From an uncultured Clostridia bacterium (GTDB taxonomy: Bacteria; Bacillota; Clostridia; Christensenellales; Borkfalkiaceae), in NCBI GenBank assembly GCA_944354265.1, contig CALVPX010000011.1, positions 1 through 41,740 on the forward strand: a stretch of DNA of 41,740 bases, read 5' to 3'. The notes under the pieces are model-generated. The model was given only the letters and a program-made list of their open reading frames with translations, made no database searches and was not told where the DNA came from. Positions 6,818 to 15,400 of the stretch are shown here, piece by piece (within the stretch, counting starts at the first letter, position 1; the number at the start of each line of letters is the position of its first letter). The translations under genes and the position numbers were made by a program.

Positions 6818-8197
6818 ATGAAACATACCGATATCAAACAAATTATGACCAAGCCCGAAGAATACTTCGGCAAAAAAGTGACCGTCTGTGGTTGGATTCG
6901 TTCCTTCCGCGACAGCAAAAATATGGCGTTCATCGCCTTAAACGACGGCACTACCTTGAGCCACCTGCAGATCGTCATCGACAAGTCCGCAGTCACCCTG
7001 CCGGAAGGCGCCACCCGCGTCGGCTCGTCAGTCAAAATCGACGGTCAGGCCGTAAAGTCCTTCAACAAGAATCAGGTTGTCGAAGTAAACGCCGAACAGG
7101 TAACCCTTTTGGGCGACTGCCCCCTCGACTACCCCATTCAGAAGGCAAAAACTTCTTTGGACTATCTGAGGACCCTCCCCCACCTGCGCGTGCGCACCAA
7201 CACCTTCAACGCCGTGTTCAGAATAAGGAGCAAAATTTCCGCCGCCATTCACCGCTATTTTCAGGAGCGCGACTATATCTACGCCCATACCCCCATCATA
7301 ACGGGCAGCGACTGCGAGGGCGCGGGCAAAATTTTTCAGGTTACCACTCTCGGTTACGCTCCCGAATATAAGAGCGTTGAGGAGTACAACGCCGCCGACT
7401 TCTTCGGTCAGAGCGCGGGTCTCACCGTCTCAGGACAGCTCGAAGGCGAGGTCATGGCCACGGCCTTCGGCAAAATTTATACCTTCGGCCCCACCTTCCG
7501 CGCCGAAAACTCCAACACCACCCGCCACGCCGCCGAATTTTGGCAGATCGAGCCCGAAGTCGCCTTTGCCGAGCTCGACGATATAATTGAGATTGCCACC
7601 GAGTTTATAAAGTATATCATAAAGGCCGTCATCGACGAGTGCCCCGACGAGCTCGCCCTGCTCGAAAGATTTTACGAGCCCGGCTTAAGAGCCAAGCTGC
7701 AGAAGGTGGTCGACGACGAGTTTGCCCGCGTCGACTATACCGAGGCGATAGAGATTCTCAAAAAGAGCGGTAAGGAATTCGTGTATCCCGTCGAATGGGG
7801 CCTCGACCTTCAGACCGAGCACGAGCGGTATTTGACCGACGTCGTCTACAACCGCCCCGTGTTCGTCGTCAACTATCCCAAGGATATCAAGTCCTTCTAC
7901 ATGAAGCTCAACCCCGACGGTAAGACGGTCGCCGCAACCGACCTTCTCGTTCCCGGCGTCGGCGAAATAATCGGCTGCAGCGAGCGCGAGGCCGACTACG
8001 ACAAGTTGTTAAAGGCGATAAACGACCGCGGCATGAAGCTTTCTGACTACGAAAACTACCTCGACCTCCGCAAGTACGGCTCCGTTCCCCACAGCGGTTT
8101 CGGCCTCGGATTGGAGAGAATTTTAATGTACGTCACGGGCATGGGCAACATCCGCGACACCATTGTGTTCCCCCGTGCCAAGGGCGAACTGAGGTAA
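6818..8197 (+). CDS. asnS: Asparaginyl-tRNA synthetase
   Basis: This class IIb aminoacyl-tRNA synthetase charges tRNA-Asn. The 459-residue protein has an N-terminal OB-fold anticodon-binding domain (KVTVCGWIRSFRDSKNMAFI) and a class II catalytic core. Motif 2 is visible as TFGPTFRAENSNTTRHAAEFW and motif 3 as GFGLGLERILMYVTG. The wording RAENSNTTRHAAEFWQIEPE is typical of AsnRS rather than AspRS. The start follows AAAGGAG. It lies downstream of asnB and may share the T-box transcript, although 323 bp of repeat DNA intervenes. Both genes serve asparagine supply for translation. Confidence 0.96.
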   Translation: MKHTDIKQIMTKPEEYFGKKVTVCGWIRSFRDSKNMAFIALNDGTTLSHLQIVIDKSAVTLPEGATRVGSSVKIDGQAVKSFNKNQVVEVNAEQVTLLGDCPLDYPIQKAKTSLDYLRTLPHLRVRTNTFNAVFRIRSKISAAIHRYFQERDYIYAHTPIITGSDCEGAGKIFQVTTLGYAPEYKSVEEYNAADFFGQSAGLTVSGQLEGEVMATAFGKIYTFGPTFRAENSNTTRHAAEFWQIEPEVAFAELDDIIEIATEFIKYIIKAVIDECPDELALLERFYEPGLRAKLQKVVDDEFARVDYTEAIEILKKSGKEFVYPVEWGLDLQTEHERYLTDVVYNRPVFVVNYPKDIKSFYMKLNPDGKTVAATDLLVPGVGEIIGCSEREADYDKLLKAINDRGMKLSDYENYLDLRKYGSVPHSGFGLGLERILMYVTGMGNIRDTIVFPRAKGELR

Positions 8198-8220
8198 AAT
8201 TTATATATAGCAATATTTGC

Positions 8221-8254
8221 GCCGCCGCACCATTGGTGCGGCGGCACTTTATTT
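8221..8254 (+). terminator. Intrinsic terminator after asnS
   Basis: An 11-bp stem GCCGCCGCACC/GGTGCGGCGGC with loop ATT is followed by ACTTTATTT. It ends the asparagine block. Confidence 0.8.
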
Positions 8255-8264
8255 ACCAAATTAT

Positions 8265-8330
8265 AGGCTCCTTTGTGTAAAGGGAGCTGTCTTGCGAAGC
8301 TTTAGCGAAAGCAAGACTGAGGGATTGTTT
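8265..8330. repeat. MITE-like repeat (GGCTCCCTTGTGTAAAGGGAGC family)
   Basis: GGCTCCTTTGTGTAAAGGGAGCTGTC is followed by GACTGAGGGATTGTT. Related copies are at 34076-34181, 37535-37660 and, as fragments, near 16661, 19757 and 19992. The rest of the gap up to 8440 shows no gene. Confidence 0.65.
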
Positions 8331-8440
8331 TTTAAATGACTGTGTTATTCCACCACAACTCTTCACTCTTCACTTTTCACTATTCATTACCACGGCGGCG
8401 CCCTTTCGCGCACAAAAAAGGTCGTTTCGCAATAAGGATA

Positions 8441-8469
8441 TTGCGCACGGCCGCGGGAGATGCTATAAT
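8441..8469 (+). promoter_or_regulatory. Promoter of the kinase-regulator operon
   Basis: TTGCGC at 8441-8446 and TATAAT at 8464-8469 are separated by 17 bp, 47 bp before the start codon. Confidence 0.7.
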
Positions 8470-8516
8470 TAGGAAAATGCACGATTTTTTGTAAATCGTA
8501 TTTCAAGGTTTTTGTT

Positions 8517-10574
8517 GTGAATAATATAGTTTTTTCAATCCTGCCCTTTCTGCTGTTCGGCTTCATATGCGCCATTCTCACCCGTGAAAGGTTTTCCTTA
8601 CTTGTCACGCGCATAGTGTGGGCAGTCGTCATTGTCGTCGTTTCCGCCGTCCATCTCGGCGTGGGGTTGGCCTCGTACGACAGTTCGCTCATCATCTCCC
8701 TCATGCCCGTAACGGCGTACCTGCCCTTGATAATTGCAACCTTCATTCTGTCAAAAAGGTGCATTGCGGGCAACATCTTCGCCGTGTCCGTCGCTCTGCT
8801 TGCAGACGTTACGGCGGGACTCGTGCGCAAACTGTTCGTCGCCGTGCTCAACTTTTTAAATGCGCCCTACGGCGTGTGGGCGGACGTCGCCATGGCCGTC
8901 ATCCTCACCGCCGTGTGCGCCGCCATCGGTTTTATAGTATTCCGTTGGCTGCGCAAAATTTTCCGCGCCGGCGACATAGTCGAAAACAAAAATTGGTACA
9001 TTCTGTTCGTCTGCCTACTGCCCGTGGCGCTGTCGCTCTATCAGATTTCAAGCGTCAGCGACATAACGGCCATAATCCTTCTGCTCGCCGCGGACATCTG
9101 CGTGTTCGGCGTCATCGTCGCGTACATCGTGGCGAGGGCCAAAAATTTAAAGTTGCAGGCCGAGCAGGAAAATATACGCCGTCAGATAGAGCTTGAGCGC
9201 GAGGAGTACCGCATCACCGAACAGAAGCTCGAACTCGGCAGGCAATACCGCCATGACATGCGCCACCATTTCGCCGCAATACGCGGCCTTTTAAAGCAGG
9301 GCGACACCGCAAAGCTTGAGCAATATCTCAACTCTTTGGACGATGGCTCCTCCTTCGAACAGCGCGCCTATTGCAAAAATTCTGTCATCAACGCCGTGAT
9401 GTCCGCCCTGTTGGAGCGCGCCGAACGCGCAGGCATAGCGGTGAGCGCGAGGGTAAAAATCCCCGAAGAAATTCCCTTCGAAAGTTCAGATTTAAGCATA
9501 GTCCTCGCCAACGCGGTCGAAAATTCCATCAACGCCTGCGCCGCCGTTGCGGACGGCGAAAGGGTGATAAATCTCACCGCCGAATGTGAGGGCGGCAAGT
9601 TTACACTCTGTATCGAAAATACGGTTGCTTCGCACATATGCCTCGGCGAAGACGGTCTGCCCCTCACAAAAAAGACCGAAGAACACGGCCACGGCCTTTC
9701 AAGCATAAAGTATATCGTCGATAAATATAGCGGGGTGATGAGCTGCAACAGCACAGATGACCGCTTTACCATAAAGCTCGTTCTGTTCGGCGCCGCCGAA
9801 GGTCAGCCCGTCAGGCGCAGGCGCCGCACGGTCGCCCGCGTATGCGCGGCCGTTCCCGTAACCCTGCTTGCCGCGGTGCTCACCCTCAACTGCCTGCCCT
9901 CCACGGCAAGCGCGCTCGAACGCATTCCCGTGCTAGGCTCGGCAATATCCGCTGTCGACTTCCGCACATGGGGCTTCGGGTGGGGCGACAGTCAGCTCAA
10001 CGTCACCTACCCGCAGACGGGCGACGGGCAGACGGATAAGACCATCGCCGATTACGTCGACGAGTGCGTGCAGCTCTATTTCGAATATTTCGGCCTGCGC
10101 GATCAGGGCTATGTCGGTGCGGACATCACCTCGTCCATCGTCGTCGAAAGCGCGGATATGCTCGTCATCTCGGTCAGCGCAACTTACAACCTCGGCGGCT
10201 CGGCAAGTAATGTAAAATACTTCGTCATCGACCGCCAAAGCGGCGGCATTATCGACTTTGCCGACCTGTTTAAAGAGGACAGCGACTATATGGAAGTCAT
10301 CTCCGCGGAAATTACAAGGCAGATTGTCGACCGCGTGGAAAACTACTACGAAAATTATTACGGCTACGGCATTTTTGCGGACGAAAAGGGCTTCTCAACG
10401 CTCAAAGACCCCGACATATATTGGACTTATTACATCAACGGCAGCGGTTTGCTCGTCATCGTATTCAGTGAATATTCAATTGCTCCCGGCAACACAAACG
10501 TTACGTTTACCATTCCACACACGGTCACGGACGCAATCGTCGACCCCGAAGGACTGCTTGGAGGCGCAAGATGA
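8517..10574 (+). CDS. GHKL sensor histidine kinase fused to an RsiV/DUF3298-like extracellular domain
   Basis: This is probably a membrane sensor that phosphorylates the adjacent LytTR regulator. Residues 1-205 hold about six membrane segments. A coiled coil spans 207-243. The phosphoacceptor box RHDMRHHF has His246. The HATPase domain has the N-box ANAVENSINA (331-340) and the G-box GHGLSSIKY from 391. Unlike AgrC/LytS-type kinases, the chain continues. RRRRR (433-437) and a further membrane segment (about 439-460) are followed by some 220 exported residues. These resemble the RsiV anti-sigma factor: RIPVLGSAI, a YFEYFG segment, and a DUF3298-like VKYFVIDRQSGGIIDFADLF stretch. Translation starts at GTG with a weak AAGG site. 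The ligand is unknown. Confidence 0.85.
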   Translation: MNNIVFSILPFLLFGFICAILTRERFSLLVTRIVWAVVIVVVSAVHLGVGLASYDSSLIISLMPVTAYLPLIIATFILSKRCIAGNIFAVSVALLADVTAGLVRKLFVAVLNFLNAPYGVWADVAMAVILTAVCAAIGFIVFRWLRKIFRAGDIVENKNWYILFVCLLPVALSLYQISSVSDITAIILLLAADICVFGVIVAYIVARAKNLKLQAEQENIRRQIELEREEYRITEQKLELGRQYRHDMRHHFAAIRGLLKQGDTAKLEQYLNSLDDGSSFEQRAYCKNSVINAVMSALLERAERAGIAVSARVKIPEEIPFESSDLSIVLANAVENSINACAAVADGERVINLTAECEGGKFTLCIENTVASHICLGEDGLPLTKKTEEHGHGLSSIKYIVDKYSGVMSCNSTDDRFTIKLVLFGAAEGQPVRRRRRTVARVCAAVPVTLLAAVLTLNCLPSTASALERIPVLGSAISAVDFRTWGFGWGDSQLNVTYPQTGDGQTDKTIADYVDECVQLYFEYFGLRDQGYVGADITSSIVVESADMLVISVSATYNLGGSASNVKYFVIDRQSGGIIDFADLFKEDSDYMEVISAEITRQIVDRVENYYENYYGYGIFADEKGFSTLKDPDIYWTYYINGSGLLVIVFSEYSIAPGNTNVTFTIPHTVTDAIVDPEGLLGGAR

Positions 10575-11287
10575 TACGCATTGCCGTGCTAGACGACAAC
10601 AGCTCCGAGCTTGAAAACATAAAGCTGCTCTTCGGGCAGTTTGCGGCCTTGGCTCCGCGGCCCTTCGGCGTCGAATACTTCTCCGACCCGTTCGCGCTTC
10701 TGCAGCACGTTCAGGACAACGGCGGCTTCGACCTGTATGTGCTCGACGTGCTCATGCCCGCGCTCACAGGGCTTGAAGTTGCCTCGCGCATAAGGGAGCG
10801 CGGCGAAAGGTGTCAGATAATTTTTCTCACCGCCTCGCGCGAATACGGCGTGGAGGCCTTCGCCGTCGACGCCGCCGGCTACCTCGTCAAGCCCGTATCG
10901 TTCAACGATTTCCGCACCGTGGCGGCGCGCGCGTTTGACCGCCTTCCCGACCGTTCGGGGCCGGATATCCTCGTACGAACGGGCGGCGGGCTGAGAAAAA
11001 TTTCCGCCGAGGAGATAATATACGTCGAAAGTTTCAACCACCACAGGCAGCTGCGCCTCAGGGACGGCGCCGTCGACACGCCCGAAACGCTCTCGCTGAT
11101 TTGGAGCAAACTGAAGGGCGACCCCCGCTTCTATTGTCCGCACAGGGCGTATATCGTCAACATAGATTATGTCATCGGCATCCGCAGCGGCGAAATCACC
11201 ATGTCTGACTGCACCGTAATACCCGTGTCCAAACAGCTCTACCGCAAATTCAGGGAATATTACCTTGAATATTGCTTTAAAGATTGA
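10571..11287 (+). CDS. LytTR-family response regulator
   Basis: This is the DNA-binding partner of the upstream kinase. The receiver domain (1-125) carries the acidic pair DD (8-9), the phosphoacceptor Asp59 in LYVLDVLMP, Thr88 in FLTAS and Lys107 in YLVKP. The C-terminal half (about 135-238) is a LytTR domain with EEIIYVESFNHHRQL and the typical CPHRAYIVNIDYV and VPVSKQLYRKFREYY. Its ATG overlaps the kinase TGA in ATGA, so translation of the two is coupled. Regulators of this class often control cell-envelope or peptide functions. Its target may be the surface lipoprotein gene that follows, but no binding site was recognised. Confidence 0.92.
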   Translation: MIRIAVLDDNSSELENIKLLFGQFAALAPRPFGVEYFSDPFALLQHVQDNGGFDLYVLDVLMPALTGLEVASRIRERGERCQIIFLTASREYGVEAFAVDAAGYLVKPVSFNDFRTVAARAFDRLPDRSGPDILVRTGGGLRKISAEEIIYVESFNHHRQLRLRDGAVDTPETLSLIWSKLKGDPRFYCPHRAYIVNIDYVIGIRSGEITMSDCTVIPVSKQLYRKFREYYLEYCFKD

Positions 11288-11290
11288 ATT

Positions 11291-11335
11291 AAGGCGGCGG
11301 TTTTTTTATTTGTTCCGTCAAAAAACCGCCGCCTT
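11291..11335. terminator. Inverted repeat after the response regulator
   Basis: A perfect 16-bp stem AAGGCGGCGGTTTTTT/AAAAAACCGCCGCCTT begins 4 bp after the stop codon. The T-run lies inside the stem, so it is an unusual terminator. The second hairpin at 11363 is more canonical. Confidence 0.6.
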
Positions 11336-11362
11336 GCATGAGCGTACCCCGCATCATACAGG

Positions 11363-11399
11363 GCGCGGCGCGGCTTCAGCCGCGCCGCGCATATTTTTA
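11363..11399 (+). terminator. Intrinsic terminator
   Basis: A 12-bp stem GCGCGGCGCGGC/GCCGCGCCGCGC with loop TTCA is followed by ATATTTTTAT. Confidence 0.75.
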
Positions 11400-11461
11400 T
11401 CAAAAAAATCGATTGCCCCCGTACTATATTGCGTTTAACGCGCTTTTTTCTGTTGACTTAC

Positions 11462-11664
11462 TGTCATTTCGACTAAGCGAGCGACAGCGAGCGCATGGAG
11501 AAATCTCCCAAACGCAGTCGTGTCGGTGATGCTTCGGTTGATGTCATACTGAGCGAAGCAGGGCGTAGACCTGCGTAGTCGAATGTATCTTGTTTGGTTT
11601 AAAATCATGGTGGATGTTTCGGCTGCGGTGCGCGCTATCGCTTACACCTTCGCTCAACATGACA
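11462..11664. repeat. Two adjacent MITE-like repeats
   Basis: The first (11462-11510) runs from TGTCATTTCGA to GGAGAAATCTCCC. The second (11542-11664) belongs to the TGTCATACTGAGC...CTCAACATGACA family described at 4524. No gene is visible from 11665 to the promoter at 12238. That stretch holds A/T-rich sequence and the alternating tract at 11839-11878. Confidence 0.7.
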
Positions 11665-11838
11665 ATTAATTACCCGCCCACCCGCCCCTTTTGTTGTTTC
11701 GAGCGCACGAAGTCTGAATGCGGCGTTCTCTCCCCTCCAACTAAATTAAAAAAATTTTAAAATAAGTATTGCACTGTGAAAAAGTATGTGCTATAATATT
11801 TTCGCAATATATCTCAGGCGCACGCATAAAACTATATA

Positions 11839-11878
11839 ATGTATATATACACGCGTGCGCGCGCGTGCGTGCGCGCAC
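11839..11878. repeat. Alternating purine-pyrimidine tract (Z-DNA-prone)
   Basis: Forty consecutive bases alternate strictly between purine and pyrimidine, mainly TA steps first and then CG/TG steps. Such a tract can adopt Z-DNA under negative supercoiling. It lies 400 bp upstream of the lipoprotein promoter. Confidence 0.8.
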
Positions 11879-12237
11879 TTATTTATTATTCTATATATTA
11901 TATAATCCGCCCGCCGCGTGTGTAGTGTAACAGGCCGCTCTTAAGCATCTTCCTGTCTGTGGCGCATTTTGTCGCATTGTGCATAATTGCTGCCAAGTTT
12001 TTCCGCCGGCCTTTGCCTGCGCGGTCTGAACGGGCATAAATTTTCGAAAATACTTGTGCATTTTGCGTTGATTTTTGTGAATTTTGTGCTCAAAATCCCA
12101 AAAAAATGCCCTGTTTTGGCCTAAAAATAGCCATTTTTGTTGTATATAAACCAAAAATGGAATTAAATTACTTTGATTTGTTCATTTGTAAAATCATTGT
12201 TCATAACTTTTTGGAAAAAAATAGTAAGTTAAAATAG

Positions 12238-12272
12238 TTGACAAACAGGAATAAATGCGATAAGATTATAAT
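12238..12272 (+). promoter_or_regulatory. Promoter of the surface lipoprotein gene
   Basis: TTGACA at 12238-12243 is followed after 17 bp by TAAGAT (12261-12266). A perfect TATAAT directly follows at 12267-12272. The transcript would have a leader of about 180 nt with an AAGGAG ribosome binding site at 12447-12452. Confidence 0.7.
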
Positions 12273-12458
12273 CACTAAGGTGAATATATGTCCTTAAATT
12301 GACTTTTTACCCCCGAAATTGACCTAATGGGGGGCTGTGTCATTTCATAAAGACATTGTAAACCTGAAAAACAGTCTGAACGTCGGGATGGACGAAAAAA
12401 TTTCCGCCGCTCGGGCAAAAAAATAAAAATAAATAATTATTTAAATAAGGAGAAAAAA

Positions 12459-15400
12459 ATGCAATCAAGAAAATCATTGTTAGCAAAGATTTTCGGGGCG
12501 TTCTGCGCTTTGCTCTGTGTCATTGCCCTCGCATTCGGCCTTGCCGCCTGCGACAGCAATTCAGATACAGTTAAGAGCGTAGTCGGCATGTCTGTCGAGA
12601 ATGGTCAACTCGTCCTTGAGTATTCCGACGGTTCCACCGAAACGATCGACCTCGGAGATCTTAAAGGCGACACTGGCGACACTGGTGCAACAGGTCCTCA
12701 GGGTCCTGAAGGCCCTCAGGGTGATGCCGGTCGCGGTATCGTAAGCGTTGCAGCAGATGAAAACGGCAACCTTGTCATCACCTATACCGATGGCACGACT
12801 CAGACCGTTGAAATGCCTGCAGCTTCTGATGAGGACTGCGAACACGCACACATCAGCTGGTATAAGCTCGATGGCTATGCTTACATCGCTACCACCAACA
12901 CCTACGAAGGTACCCTCCTCGAAGTATGCGACGACTGCGGTTACGCATGGCTTTGGAAGAACGAAGAGCATGTTGGCCACCACGTTTGGAAGGAAGTTCC
13001 CGCAGAGGATCCTACCTGCTGCGCTCCCGGCCATACCGCTGGTACCGTGTGCGAAGTCTGCGGCGTTTACGGCGAAAACACCGAAGAGATCCCCGCAACA
13101 GGCAACCATGTTTGGGACGAAGGTCACCTTGTATATTCCGATGAAGAAAACGTTTGCGAACAGGGCGGCGTTTACATCTACCTCTGCGAAACCGAGGGCT
13201 GCGATGCTTACTACATCAACGAAGATCTTGAAGTAAGAGGTCATAAGGTTTCTACATGGACTGTTGAAAAGGCTCCTTCAGCTACTGAAGCTGGCGTCCT
13301 TACCGGCAGATGCTCTGAATGTGGTGAAGATGTAAAGGTTACTCTTCCTGTACTCAACGATGCAAATGTTGCTAATGGTACATATACAAGAGTTCTCAAG
13401 GTAGACGGTGGCTGCGAAGATGACAGCACTTACACCTACACCTACACCCTTAACGCAGGTGCTGTACTTACAGTTGACAGCGTTATAGGTCTTGAAGCTG
13501 ATACTACCGTTGAATACACCGGCACTACCAACTATACTCAGAGCTGGGATGTCACCGTTAAGGGTGGTTACCATGTAATCCTTGACATTGATGGTCAGCC
13601 CGTAAATGTTGCAATCGATGCTACATACGGCGGTACTGTTGATGGTAAGGTAATGGGTATTCTTGAATATCCCGGACTCAACACATTTGGCAACATCACT
13701 AACACCTGCCAGGATATCACTGGTGAAGGTGATAGCACAAGCGCCGGCGCCGTTTACTTCGACTGCGTACGCGATGGCTGCGGACAGCACGTATATGTAC
13801 GTGTTCAGGGCTATCATATGCATAACGGTGAACTTGTAACTTCGCTTGATGACGAATGTGTAACATATCATCCTGCAACCTGCTCATCACCTGCAAGCTA
13901 CACTATGCATTGCGATATCTGCGGTGACGTAGTTCTTGCCGAAGGCAGCTTGCTTGATCCTGACAACCACGTCTATGATGAAGACAGCGTTGAAATCGTT
14001 GAAAATTCCGACGGTACAATCACCGTAACTTATACCTGCACTGAAAACGCTGCACACGTTTACAAAGTAACAGGTACACTCGAAAGCGAAAGGACTTACA
14101 CCGAACAGGGTACAACCTGCCTTGTAACTGTAACCGAACGCGTAATCAGCTATACTGATCCCGATGGCAATACTCAGAAGGTAACCCTTACCAGCAAGTC
14201 TGGCGGCGAAGCTCATGCAGTTGTTGTCAATGGCATCACATATAACATCACTTCCGTAATCAACACCGAAGGCTCCACCACTGCAACCATCACGGTTGAA
14301 TGGACAGATGCTTCCGGTAAGCCACAGTCCTTCAAGGACGACACAATCGTAAGCGACAGCCCCGTAGCTGCAATTGTCGAATTCTTCGGCAACGTTCCTA
14401 CCACTTGCGTAGGCGGCGGCTCTCAGGCATTCATCGACTGCGACGTTTGCCATGAACATATCCTCATCATGTATCAGGTAGCTCATACGCCTACTCTTAC
14501 AGCCGAAGGCGCTATCGACTACACTGCTGCAGGATGCAAGGCTCCTACCTGCACCGAAAACGGTACTGCACTTTGCACCGTATGCGGTAATAATTATGAA
14601 GTAGAAGGCTCTGCACTTGGTCACAATTACACAATTGCTGACTACAGCTATGATCCTTCCATCACTGAAGGCAACAACTTCACCCTTGAGTTCTACTGCA
14701 CAAGATGCGACGAATATGGTAGCGCTGAAGATCCTACAACTATAGCCGGTAACTATGATGCACTCAAGAAAGCTGGTTATATCGTTGAAACTCAGGCTCA
14801 GACCTGCACAAGCGATCTTATCATCAACATTGTTAACTATCCTGTAGAAGGTGGCGTTATCAATGCAACTAACCTCAACCTCGGCAAGTCCGAACATCAT
14901 TGGACTAATGGTAAGGTTCTTGATGGTTCCCTCACCGTAGTTTACAACATCGATGAATGGGGCGATCTGATTGAAGACTTCATCAACGTTCCTATCAACT
15001 GCCAGGCAGAAGGTTATGCCTTCACAACCTGCCGTGACTGCGGTGAATACATACTCATCAGAGTATCCGGTCACCACACCCCCGGCACAACAGCCGTAGT
15101 TCCTCAGAGCCATACCACAGCAGCTGTTTACGAGTGCGTAGATTGCGGCGCTCACTTCTTCGTAGGTGATCCTGCACAGCACACTTGGACTCTTAAGGCT
15201 GATAGCGTAAAGGTTCCTACAGCAACAACTGAAGGCTCCGCTACCTATGTATGCACTTGCGGTAAGACAGTTGATGTTAAGATCCCTAAGATCGGTTCCG
15301 AAGGCCTTACCTACACAACCACTAAGGATTGCGAACACGGCACAACAAATACCTACAGCGCAACTCTTACCTTCTCGGTAACTGAAACATCTACTCATAC

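Noticed and set aside
11891..12154. Minus-strand gene of 87 codons before the lipoprotein gene
   Set aside because: There is no ribosome binding site or family resemblance. The region is A/T-rich upstream DNA of a strong promoter.
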